A stretch of DNA of 64,000 nt, taken from contig NZ_JAATVY010000002.1 in assembly GCF_011947195.1 (NCBI RefSeq), positions 248,001-312,000 of the forward strand, in the 5' to 3' direction. A program made the position numbers and the translations under genes. The notes beneath the pieces are model-generated. The model saw nothing but the letters and a program-made list of their open reading frames with translations, was not told where the DNA came from and did not search any database. Source of the DNA: Planosporangium thailandense. GTDB taxonomy: Bacteria; Actinomycetota; Actinomycetes; Mycobacteriales; Micromonosporaceae. Positions 49,298 to 57,639 of this stretch are shown in pieces (position 1 is the stretch's first letter; every line of letters begins with the position of its first letter).

Positions 49298-50596
49298 GTG
49301 CCGGGCCTGCGCAACGCGCGCTGGGTGGGCGCGGGGCTGGCCGACCAGTTCGTGGTGGCCTGCGCCAACGCCGGCAACACCGTGGCGGCCCTGCTCCTGC
49401 TCGATCGGAACCGCTCCGGCGTCATGCTGCAGTCGCTGGCGCTGATCTACGTGGTCATGTTCCTCAACCGGGCGTTCGTCGGCGACGTGCTGCTGGCGCT
49501 CGCCTCCCGGTACGAGGGTGAGTGCCGCGACCGCCTGGTGCGCAACGGACTCGCCGCGGCGGTCACGTTCGCCGCGGCCGCCGCGGTCGTACTGCTGGTC
49601 ATCTGGGCGGTGTGGCCCGGGAACAACCTCAGGGACCTCGTCTGGATCGCGCCGTTCCTGCCGGTACTGCTGTTGCAGGACACCGGCCGGTGCAGCTACC
49701 TCGCCGACCGGCAGCCCACCAAGGCGCTGGTCACCGATCTGGTCTGGGTCGGCACCCAGGCGGCCGCCGTGGTGGTCATGTGGCTGACCGGCCACGCCAG
49801 CGCGCCGGGCCTGCTGGTGTGCTGGGCGATCGGTGCCGCGGCGGGGCTCGCGGTCTTCCTGCTGCGCACCGGGCACCGCCCGTGGCGGGGTCGGCCGATC
49901 CGGTGGCTCGGCGAGACCCGCCACCTGTCCGGCTGGTTCACCGCGACGGCCGTGATCGGACAGTTCCAGGTGCTCGCGGTCACCTTCCTGGTCAGCGGCC
50001 AGCTGTCCAGCCTGGCCCTGTCCGGGCTGCGGGGGGCCCAGACGGCGCTGCTCCAGCCGGTACAGAACTTCGTGACCGCCGTCCAGGGGCTGGTCGTGCC
50101 CCGCGCGTCCCGGTTGGCCCGCGACGCCGCCCGGTTACCGGGGGTCGAGGGCGAGCAGGCGGGGGGCTCGCTGCGCCGGCTGACGTGGAAGCTCGCGCTG
50201 GCGTTCACCGCGCTGGCCGCCCTCATGGTCGCGGTGATGTGGCCGGTGGCGACGCTCGTGCTGGTGCACATCCACAAGTTCAAGGACATCGCCCCGCTGG
50301 CGCTGCCGGTCACTCTCCAGGCGGGCATCTACGTGGTCCAGGTGCCGTTCACGGCGGCGCTGCGCGCCATGCACCGGGCCCGGCTGCTGTTCGTCCAGTA
50401 CGCCGTCTTCACGACCGCCAGCCTGACGGCGCTGGTCGTCGGGGCGCACCTGCACGAACTGAAGGGCGCGGCCTGGGGCCTGCTCCTCGGCGCGGTGGTC
50501 GGGCTGGTCGTGATGATCGCCCTGTACGGGTACGCGCTGCGCTTCCTCGGCCAGCCGGAGCCGGAGCGGCTCGCGGAGAGACAGCTAGTCCCATGA
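49298..50596 (+). CDS. Flippase-like polysaccharide/lipid export membrane protein
   Basis: A 432-residue protein with about 12 hydrophobic segments and few charged loops, in the size range of Wzx/MOP-superfamily flippases. The amphipathic spacing and a central loop (LSGLRGAQTALLQPVQNF) fit that family; no motif is decisive. GTG start 3 nt after the CDP-alcohol phosphatidyltransferase. It is predicted to export a lipid-linked glycopolymer precursor made by the operon. Its stop codon lies inside the arm of the 25-bp-stem palindrome at 50591-50646. Confidence 0.75.
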   Translation: MPGLRNARWVGAGLADQFVVACANAGNTVAALLLLDRNRSGVMLQSLALIYVVMFLNRAFVGDVLLALASRYEGECRDRLVRNGLAAAVTFAAAAAVVLLVIWAVWPGNNLRDLVWIAPFLPVLLLQDTGRCSYLADRQPTKALVTDLVWVGTQAAAVVVMWLTGHASAPGLLVCWAIGAAAGLAVFLLRTGHRPWRGRPIRWLGETRHLSGWFTATAVIGQFQVLAVTFLVSGQLSSLALSGLRGAQTALLQPVQNFVTAVQGLVVPRASRLARDAARLPGVEGEQAGGSLRRLTWKLALAFTALAALMVAVMWPVATLVLVHIHKFKDIAPLALPVTLQAGIYVVQVPFTAALRAMHRARLLFVQYAVFTTASLTALVVGAHLHELKGAAWGLLLGAVVGLVVMIALYGYALRFLGQPEPERLAERQLVP

Positions 50597-50646
50597 TCGC
50601 GGAAACTTGTCCGTGTTCCAGCACGGACACGTTTCCGCGATCATGG
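50591..50646. terminator. 25-bp-stem palindrome holding both convergent stop codons
   Basis: The left arm starts CCATGATCGCGGAAACTTGT and runs 50591-50615, a six-base loop TTCCAG follows, and the right arm runs 50622-50646 with one mismatch. Both flanking genes end in CCA TGA, encoded within the outer ends of the arms, so each stop codon is part of the stem. It is the strongest inverted repeat in the window and should stop transcription in both directions. It is unrelated in sequence to repeat copies A-C. Confidence 0.88.
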
Positions 50647-52233
50647 AGCGAGTGAGTTCTCGATCATGAGGCGGTCCCGGCCGGCGTTCTTCGCGGCGTA
50701 AAGCTGCGCGTCGGCCCGCGCGAGCAGGGTCGACTGAGTGCTGTCGGGAAGTGCCGGCGCCGCGCCAATACTCACCGTCACCGGCAGCGCGCCGGTGATC
50801 GGCTGCCACGGGTAAGAGTGGACGGCGAGCCGGACCTCCTCGAGGCGGCCTGCGGCCTCGGCGGTGGAGCCCGGCAGCACGAGCAGGAACTCCTCGCCGC
50901 CCATCCGGGCCACGAGGACGGCGTCGTCGTCATCGAAGGCAGCGGCGGCGGTTGCCAGCAGCTCAGCCACGATCGCCAGAACCCGGTCCCCGACCTCGTG
51001 TGAGAGCCGATCGTTGATCCGCTTGAAGTGGTCAATGTCGATCAGTGCGGCGGCGAGCGGCTCGCCGTGCTGCGCAGCGTGAGCCAGCAGGACCGGTAGT
51101 CGCTCGTCGGCGTAGCGGCGGTTGTGTAGCCCGGTGAGCGGATCGCGCCGCGCCTGTTCCCAGAACCGCCGGGCGTCCTGGCGCGCCTCGGCGGTCTCGA
51201 ACATCGCCTCCCTGATGCGGGCCCGCGCCTCCCGCTCCTCCGAGCGGAGCGCCTCCGCCGCGGCGTAGAACTCCTTGTGCGTGGCGTACGCGGACTCGAA
51301 GTCGCCGCGGGCGGCGTGCAGTTCGGCCTGCTCCCTCAGGGCCCGCACCCGGACCTCGGCCAGGCCGCGCTGCTCACACAGGCGCAGGCACCGGTCAAGT
51401 GTCTCCTGCGCCCGGTCGGTGCCGCCGCATAACCGCTGCGCCTCGGCGAGGGTCAGCAGGAGTTCGGCGAGGAGATCGGCCTCCTCCGACGCCGGAGCGT
51501 ATTCGGCCAGGACGGCTGACAGCGTCCGCTCCGCGTCGCCCGGGCGGCCGATGCCGATCTGGGCCCGGGCCACCGCGTCGTGGTAGATCTCCTTCAGCGG
51601 CATCCCGTGCGCGGCGGCGACAGCCTGCATGCGCTGAGCCACCGCCCACGCCCGCTCCGGTTCGCCGGCCTCGTACTCGGTGTATGCGAGATTGTTCAGG
51701 ACCATGATGTGGCGCGGCACGTCGCCGAGGCTGATGTAGATCTCCTCGGCGCTGGCGTACCGCCGGCGGGCCTCCTCGAACGAGCGCGCCCAGCCGAGCG
51801 CGTCGGCCAGAGTTACCAGGAACCGGCCACGCTGCAGCGGCGGGGCGTCGTCGTCGAGCAGTTCGACCGCGCGGACGGCATGGTCCAGGCAGGATGCCGT
51901 GTCGCCGAGGTAGTGGTAGGAGCGCGACAGTTGCCAGTGGCTTTGCGCGAGCAGGTCGCGGTGGTCGTGGTCGGCCGCCCAGCGGTTGACCTCCCACGCC
52001 AGCCGGGCAGCGGGGCCCACCTCGCCCTTACGCTCGAGGGCGTTCTGCCGCAGCAACCGGGCCCGCATCCGAAGCTCGACGTTGCCGGTCTCCCGCTCGA
52101 CCTGCGCGGCAACGGTAAGCGCGCGCTCGATGTCGAACTCGTCCTGGGACCGGGTGACAGCGTCGATCAGCTCGGCGAGCTGCTCATCCGAGCACGGCGC
52201 GGTGTGCCGTTCGGTGACGCGCGTGGTGCTCAC
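50641..52233 (-). CDS. TPR-GGDEF protein (diguanylate cyclase)
   Basis: A 530-residue cytoplasmic protein. The first 370 residues are TPR-like helical repeats; a coiled segment of about 20 residues links to a GGDEF domain with RDPLTGLHNRRYADERL and the active-site motif MGGEEFLLVLPG (near residue 446), so cyclic-di-GMP synthesis is expected. An RxxD inhibitory site is not obvious. The GTG at 52233 is preferred; the longer open frame has no support. It is read in the same direction as, and 32 nt downstream of, a Wzy-like polymerase gene, suggesting c-di-GMP control of exopolysaccharide. Confidence 0.88.
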   Translation of the reverse strand: MSTTRVTERHTAPCSDEQLAELIDAVTRSQDEFDIERALTVAAQVERETGNVELRMRARLLRQNALERKGEVGPAARLAWEVNRWAADHDHRDLLAQSHWQLSRSYHYLGDTASCLDHAVRAVELLDDDAPPLQRGRFLVTLADALGWARSFEEARRRYASAEEIYISLGDVPRHIMVLNNLAYTEYEAGEPERAWAVAQRMQAVAAAHGMPLKEIYHDAVARAQIGIGRPGDAERTLSAVLAEYAPASEEADLLAELLLTLAEAQRLCGGTDRAQETLDRCLRLCEQRGLAEVRVRALREQAELHAARGDFESAYATHKEFYAAAEALRSEEREARARIREAMFETAEARQDARRFWEQARRDPLTGLHNRRYADERLPVLLAHAAQHGEPLAAALIDIDHFKRINDRLSHEVGDRVLAIVAELLATAAAAFDDDDAVLVARMGGEEFLLVLPGSTAEAAGRLEEVRLAVHSYPWQPITGALPVTVSIGAAPALPDSTQSTLLARADAQLYAAKNAGRDRLMIENSLAP

Positions 52234-52265
52234 GCGCTCACCATCGGCAGGGGCATAGGCGGACC

Positions 52266-53711
52266 TTAGCCCAGGCCGACCGGTACCTGTCCAGAGTCGA
52301 TCGGAGCCCGCGACCCACCGTCGGCCTCCCGCGGGCCGAGGACGAGCCACGCCTCACCGGCCACCAGCAGGATCCACAGGGTGCCGCCGGTGCCGCCCAG
52401 CAGCCAGTCGGCCGTCGCGATCGTCGGCACCGACCCGACCGCCGTCACCAGCAGCCAGGCGGGCGCCGCCCGCCTCGCGTCCCCTGATCCGTACCCCCGC
52501 CAGGACCGCCACAGCAACAGGCCGAGCCCGAGCAGGAAGGCCAGCTCGCCGAGGACGCCGCCGCGGCGCAGCGCGCCGACCGCCGCGTTGTCGGTGGTCA
52601 GGTCCATGTTGTTGCGCCTGACGACCGCCCGGGACGTCGCCGTGTCGCCGAAGGCCTTCTGTACGACGTTGCCGTGCAGCCACTCCTGCCCGACCTGCTT
52701 CCAGGACGCCGTGCGTCCACTGGTCGGGTCGCCCGCGTTGTACCGGGCCTTGAACAGGAAGCCCTGGCCGCTGGCCTCGGAGACCGCGCCGACCAGGGCG
52801 GCGATCACGAGCGGCACCGCCACTGCCACCCACACCCGCCGGTACGACGGGAGGCCGGCGCCGTGGCGGCGCAGGAGGGCGTACCCGTGGACCACCGCCG
52901 CGGCGGCGAAGTACACGAAGCCGGTGCGTGAGTTGGTCAGGTAGACCACCCCGCCGGCCAGCAGCGTGACCGTCAGGCGCTGCCAGACCGCGAACGCGCG
53001 GTCCACCCCGATCCGCGTCGCGATGACGACGGCGATCAGCGCGAGCGAGTTCGGGTGGTACATCAGCCACTTGCCGCCCCAGAACCGGTGCACCATCACC
53101 TCGGTGCCCCAGCCGTTGTGCGGGACCACGTGCCGGTGCTTGAACAGGTTGCCCGCTCCCGACAGGAACAGGGCGGCGATGGCGAGCAGGAACGAACCGG
53201 CGATGCCGACGGACAGATCCCGGCCCCGGTCGCGACGCACCCCGGCGACCACGGTGAGCACCGCGAGGCCGAAGACCCCGGCGTACGCGATCCGCTGCGC
53301 GCCGACGGTCCACGCGCCGACGAGCAGCGCGCCGACGATGCCGAGCAGCCAGTACGCGAGGCCCAGCCAGGCGGTGCCGAGGCGGGGCAGCGGCGGCAGG
53401 TCGCGCAGCCACGGCCAGCTCCACCAGGCGAAGACGATCCCCTCGGCCGCCAGTACGCCCCAGATGAGGCCCTTGCCGGTGTCCGTGTACGTCCAGCTGG
53501 CCATGCCGGCGAGGACGAAGAAGCCGCCGGTGACCAGGCCGCGCAGGGTCAGGCCGGGCAGCGTGCTGACGAACCAGACGATCGCCGCCGCGAGCGCGCC
53601 CGCGATCAGGGCGCCGAACGCGTAGCGCAAGGAGTGACTGCTGACGAGCTCCACCAGCCCGGTCGCGAGCGCCACGACAGCGCCGGCGCCGATCGCGACC
53701 CGGTTTCTCAC
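52266..53711 (-). CDS. Wzy/O-antigen-ligase-like polysaccharide polymerase
   Basis: A 481-residue membrane protein with at least ten hydrophobic segments and one large extracytoplasmic loop (about 325-390, containing ASWKQVGQEWLHGNVV and SRAVVRRNNMDLTTDNA), the pattern of O-antigen polymerase/ligase family enzymes that join lipid-linked oligosaccharide units. The GTG overlaps the upstream glycosyltransferase stop. No catalytic residue can be identified from sequence alone. It belongs to the glycan block 50.6-54.9 kb. Confidence 0.78.
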   Translation of the reverse strand: MRNRVAIGAGAVVALATGLVELVSSHSLRYAFGALIAGALAAAIVWFVSTLPGLTLRGLVTGGFFVLAGMASWTYTDTGKGLIWGVLAAEGIVFAWWSWPWLRDLPPLPRLGTAWLGLAYWLLGIVGALLVGAWTVGAQRIAYAGVFGLAVLTVVAGVRRDRGRDLSVGIAGSFLLAIAALFLSGAGNLFKHRHVVPHNGWGTEVMVHRFWGGKWLMYHPNSLALIAVVIATRIGVDRAFAVWQRLTVTLLAGGVVYLTNSRTGFVYFAAAAVVHGYALLRRHGAGLPSYRRVWVAVAVPLVIAALVGAVSEASGQGFLFKARYNAGDPTSGRTASWKQVGQEWLHGNVVQKAFGDTATSRAVVRRNNMDLTTDNAAVGALRRGGVLGELAFLLGLGLLLWRSWRGYGSGDARRAAPAWLLVTAVGSVPTIATADWLLGGTGGTLWILLVAGEAWLVLGPREADGGSRAPIDSGQVPVGLG

Positions 53712-54874
53712 TTGGCCACCTCTTCGTAAATTTCGATCAGCCGCTGTACCAGCACCTCGGGGGCGAAGCTCTCCTCGTACCGCCGCCTGGCGGCCGGTGC
53801 GAGACGGGCCGCGCCCGCGTACGCGGCCTTGAGCCCGCCCGCGATCGCGCCCGGCTCCGGCTCGACCACCCAGCCAGCGTCTCCGACGAGGTACGGGATC
53901 CCGCCCATTGTGGTGCCGAGCACCGGTCGCCCGCAGGCCAGGGATTCCAACACGATCGTGGGGAGCACGTCGTGCCAGGCGGACGGCGCCACCACGCACG
54001 CGGCGGCCGCGATCTGGGCCATCGTCGCGGCCCGGTCGAGCGGGCCCAGATAGGTCACGTCCGCGCGGGCCGCGGCGACCTCCTCGGCCAGCGGGCGCAG
54101 CGGCCCGTCCCCGGCGATGCGCAGCGTGCCGAGTTCGCCCTCGGCGTGGCCGCGCCAGGCGTCAAGGAGCAGGCCGAGGCCCTTCTCCGGGGACAGCCGC
54201 GCGGCGAACAGGAAGCCATGCCCGGGCGTAACGGAGACCGGACCGGGGTCGGGGACCGCGTTCGGCTTGACGCTGATCCGGTCGGCCGGGATTCCGTAGT
54301 CCCGCAGGTGGTCGCCGATCGCCGAGGTCAGGGCGATGTACCGGTCGACCGAGCGCCACGTGCCCCGGTGGATCGCGAGGGTGGTCGCCATGACCGCGCT
54401 CTGGGCGCGGGAGCCCCGGTAGCAGGCGTGCTGGATCGCCGGCAGCCCGAGCGCCCGGCCACGGCAGTCGTGGCAGACGTGCCCGTCGCGGAAGTAGAGG
54501 CCGGACGAGCAGACCTGCCGGTAGTTGTGCACCGTCTGGATCACCGGTACGCCGTGTCGGTGCGCGGTGCGGACCACCCAGGGCGACAGCAGCGGGTACG
54601 GGTTGTGCAGGTGCAGCAGGTCCGGCTTCTCCGTGCGCAACAGGTCGGCCAGCGCCTGCTGCGAGGCCCGGTTGTAGACCGGGGACAGCGGCAGCAGCGC
54701 CTTCTGCGTCGCCGGGAGTGAGGAGATCTCGTCGGAGCTGCGCAGGAACGGCACGACCGTGACGCCGGCCGCACGCAACTGGGCGATCTCGGCATCCACG
54801 ATGACGTTCTCGCCGGACGGCGACGCCGCTGCGTAGCGGTTGTGCGCGACGACGACCTTCAGACCGGGCTTCAT
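53708..54874 (-). CDS. Glycosyltransferase family 4 protein
   Basis: A 388-residue GT-B enzyme. The N-terminal half contains the Cys-rich segment CSSGLYFRDGHVCHDCRGRA seen in a subset of bacterial GT4 proteins. The C-terminal donor-binding half contains SAWHDVLPTIVLESLACGRP with the E-x7-E type motif, and FLFAARLSPEKGLGLLLDAW. It transfers a nucleotide-activated sugar to a growing chain; linkage and sugar are unknown. It is the first gene of an overlapping unit with the Wzy-like polymerase (4-nt overlap) and divergent from the Fpg/Nei glycosylase. Confidence 0.88.
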   Translation of the reverse strand: MKPGLKVVVAHNRYAAASPSGENVIVDAEIAQLRAAGVTVVPFLRSSDEISSLPATQKALLPLSPVYNRASQQALADLLRTEKPDLLHLHNPYPLLSPWVVRTAHRHGVPVIQTVHNYRQVCSSGLYFRDGHVCHDCRGRALGLPAIQHACYRGSRAQSAVMATTLAIHRGTWRSVDRYIALTSAIGDHLRDYGIPADRISVKPNAVPDPGPVSVTPGHGFLFAARLSPEKGLGLLLDAWRGHAEGELGTLRIAGDGPLRPLAEEVAAARADVTYLGPLDRAATMAQIAAAACVVAPSAWHDVLPTIVLESLACGRPVLGTTMGGIPYLVGDAGWVVEPEPGAIAGGLKAAYAGAARLAPAARRRYEESFAPEVLVQRLIEIYEEVAK

Positions 54875-54922
54875 AGCGGATTGAGCCTACGGCAGCGGCA
54901 TGATCTCGGGCAGACTGAACGC

Positions 54923-55783
54923 GTGCCTGAACTCCCCGAGGTCACCGCCCTCGCCGCCTACCTCCGCGAGCGGGCGGTCGGACACCGTGTCGACCGCGTC
55001 GAGGTGGCGGCGATCAGCGTGCTCAAGACGTACGACCCGCCGGTGACCGCGCTGTCCGGTGTCGAACTCGTCGACGCGACCCGCCACGGCAAGTTCCTGG
55101 ACGTCCTCTTTGCCGGCGATCTGCATCTCGTCATCCACCTCGCCCGGGCCGGCTGGCTGCAGTACCGGGACACCTTTCCCGGTACGGCCCCGCTCAAGCC
55201 GGGCAAGGGGCCGATCGCGCTGCGGGTGCGCCTCGACGACGGCTCCGGGTTCGACCTGACCGAGGCGGGGACGCAGAAGAAGTTGGCCGCGTATCTGGTG
55301 CGCGACCCGGCGCTGGTGCCGGGGGTCGCGAAGCTGGGCCCGGACGCGCTCGCGGCGGACCTCGACACCTTCGCGGAGCGTTTGCGGTCCCGCCGGGGCC
55401 AGGTCAAAGGGGTGCTCACCGACCAGTCGGTGGTCGCCGGCATCGGCAACGCGTACTCCGACGAGATCCTGCACCGGGCGAAGCTGTCGCCGTTCGCGAT
55501 CACCGATCGGATCCCCGACGAGGCGATGGCCCGCCTGTACGAGGCGACCCGCGAGGTGCTGACCGACGCGGTGGAGCGCTCGGTCGGGCAGAAGGCCGCC
55601 ACGCTGAAATCGGAGAAGCGCTCCGGCCTCGCGGTCCACGCGCGTACCGGCCTGCCGTGCCCGGTCTGCGGCGACACGATCCGCGAGGTGTCGTTCGCCG
55701 ACTCCAGCCTGCAGTACTGCCCGACCTGCCAGACGGGCGGCAAGCCGCTCGCGGACCGGCGTCTGTCCCGGTTGGTGCGCTGA
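54923..55783 (+). CDS. Formamidopyrimidine-DNA glycosylase / endonuclease VIII-like enzyme (Fpg/Nei family)
   Basis: A 286-residue base-excision-repair glycosylase. The mature N-terminal catalytic proline and glutamate are present in PELPEVTALAAYLR, and the C-terminal zinc finger has CPVC and CPTC. The helix-two-turn-helix lies near TDQSVVAGIGNAYSDEIL. The family removes oxidised purines or pyrimidines and cuts at abasic sites. GTG start at 54923, perhaps leaderless. It stands alone between glycan genes. Fpg versus Nei specificity cannot be settled here. Confidence 0.9.
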   Translation: MPELPEVTALAAYLRERAVGHRVDRVEVAAISVLKTYDPPVTALSGVELVDATRHGKFLDVLFAGDLHLVIHLARAGWLQYRDTFPGTAPLKPGKGPIALRVRLDDGSGFDLTEAGTQKKLAAYLVRDPALVPGVAKLGPDALAADLDTFAERLRSRRGQVKGVLTDQSVVAGIGNAYSDEILHRAKLSPFAITDRIPDEAMARLYEATREVLTDAVERSVGQKAATLKSEKRSGLAVHARTGLPCPVCGDTIREVSFADSSLQYCPTCQTGGKPLADRRLSRLVR

Positions 55784-55830
55784 TCACGGCTCCACCGTTT
55801 CGTGGTGTATTCAACCGGTACCCTGTCGGC

Positions 55831-57453
55831 GTGCACCCACGCTGGGTATTCAGGCTCTCGTTCACGGCCTTCTTCCTGATTTCGGCCGCGTGGGCGCTCG
55901 CGTTGCCCGTCAACGGCACGTACGACGAGAAGCACCACATCGTGCGGGCGTATGCCGTCGCCGAGGGCCACTGGCTCCCGGACGGCCCTGCCTCCGACGG
56001 CACCCCGTACGGCACGGAGGGCTTCGACGTGCCCGCGAGCCTGCTGCCCGGCAACCTCTACTGCGTGGTCGGCGCCAAGGCCCGCGGGTCCGCCTCGTGC
56101 CAGGTGACGGTCGCGAGCCGGGAGAAGGTCCGTACGCCCAGCGCCGCCGCCCGGTACTCCCCGGTGTACTACCTGCCGGTCGGCCTGCCCCTGCTGGTGA
56201 GCCCCGACCGGGCCGGCGTCGTGGCCGCCCGGCTGGTCTCCGCGCTGCTCGGAGCGCTGCTGCTGGCCGCCGCCCTGGCGACGGCGGTGCGCCTGGGAAG
56301 CCGGATGCTGGTCGCCGGCGTCGCGCTCGTGTCGACCCCGTTGGCGATGAACCTGATCGGCTCGGTCAACCCCAACGGACTGGAGATCGCAGCCGGGGTG
56401 CTGGTGTTCGTCACCTTCTCCGCCCTGCTGGACGGGGTGGCGAGCCGGCGGATGCTCGTACTCGCCGGTGTCGCCGCGGCGCTCCTGCTGACCGTGCGCC
56501 AGCTCGGCCCGGTGTTGTTCGTGGTCGACGTCGTCGCCTGCGGGCTGCTCGCCGGCCGCGGCCGGGTGGCGGCGTTGTGGCGCTCCGTGCCGGCCCGGTG
56601 GCTCCTGGGCGGGTTCGTCCTCGCGGGGCTCGCCGTCGCCGGCGGCTGGGCGGTGGCGTCCGGAGGCAACGATCAGCCCCCCGTGCCCGGCCACGCCATC
56701 CACGGCGACATCGTCCGGCAGATCGTCAGTACCCGGATTCCGTTCTACGTGAAGCAGATAGTGGGCCAATTCGGGTATGGAGAGATCGTGATGTCTCCGT
56801 ACCTGGTGCTGCTGTGGTACCTGCTGTGCCTGGCCGTGGTGGTGCCGGCGCTGGTGTGGGCCGGGTGGCGGCTGCGGCTGGTCGCCGCCGGTCTCCTCGC
56901 GTTCTGCGCGGTGCTGCTGGTCGCCCTGGACCTGCGCTACGCGCCCCGCAGCGGGTGGTTCGCGCAGGGCCGGTACGCGATGCCGACCCTCGCCGGCGTC
57001 GTGCTGCTCGCGGCGCTGGCGTGGCAGCGCGGTGGGCTCGCGGGTGGGCCGCCCGACGGTCCCCCGGCCGGGCGGTGGGGCCGCCTGGCGCGGTCGCGGT
57101 GGCCGGTCGTCGCTCTCGTCGGGTTCACCGCGCCGGTCCACCTGTACGCGCTCGCCCGGGCCATGACCCGCTTCTCGGCAGGGCTCGACGCGTCTCTCAA
57201 CCCGTTCGCCGGCTCGTGGCGACCGGTCGCCGGACCGGCCGTGCCGTTGGCCGCCGCGGTGGTCGGGCTGGCCGTGCTCGTGGCGGTGGCCCGATCGACC
57301 GCGCTCGCCTCGTCGTCGTTCACTACGTATCGTGGCGGTGAGTTGGCGCCTGGTACGGTTTCCGGCGAACTGAATAACGGATCCGTCACGCCAATCGGAC
57401 AGACGGCGAGCAGGGCCACGAAAGCCTCGACAACCGATGCTGGCAGCCACTAG
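55831..57453 (+). CDS. DUF2142 membrane protein
   Basis: A 540-residue protein with about 11 hydrophobic segments. Signature features are the conserved NGTYDEKHHIVRAY loop after the first helix, a large extracytoplasmic loop with Cys residues (GNLYCVVGAKARG, ASCQ), and YSPVYYLPVGL. DUF2142 proteins resemble GT-C glycosyltransferases and are found in glycan clusters. GTG at 55831 lies 6 nt after TACCCT, a -10-like element, so the transcript may be leaderless. Its role in the nearby polymer pathway is inferred from position. Confidence 0.82.
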   Translation: MHPRWVFRLSFTAFFLISAAWALALPVNGTYDEKHHIVRAYAVAEGHWLPDGPASDGTPYGTEGFDVPASLLPGNLYCVVGAKARGSASCQVTVASREKVRTPSAAARYSPVYYLPVGLPLLVSPDRAGVVAARLVSALLGALLLAAALATAVRLGSRMLVAGVALVSTPLAMNLIGSVNPNGLEIAAGVLVFVTFSALLDGVASRRMLVLAGVAAALLLTVRQLGPVLFVVDVVACGLLAGRGRVAALWRSVPARWLLGGFVLAGLAVAGGWAVASGGNDQPPVPGHAIHGDIVRQIVSTRIPFYVKQIVGQFGYGEIVMSPYLVLLWYLLCLAVVVPALVWAGWRLRLVAAGLLAFCAVLLVALDLRYAPRSGWFAQGRYAMPTLAGVVLLAALAWQRGGLAGGPPDGPPAGRWGRLARSRWPVVALVGFTAPVHLYALARAMTRFSAGLDASLNPFAGSWRPVAGPAVPLAAAVVGLAVLVAVARSTALASSSFTTYRGGELAPGTVSGELNNGSVTPIGQTASRATKASTTDAGSH

Positions 57454-57639
57454 TGTCGTGCGGTCGTCACCTATCGTCTCCCTACGAAATGGCGCACTCG
57501 TGGGCGCCGTAAACGATTGGGCGCCACAGTGGCGGAATCCACGCTCAGTGATGGGTTGCATACACGCACGGGCGGGCAAGGGCACCGGTCGGGCCGTCCC
57601 TTTCGGTCCACGGATGCCGTGGTCCGGGAGGGCGCCGCA

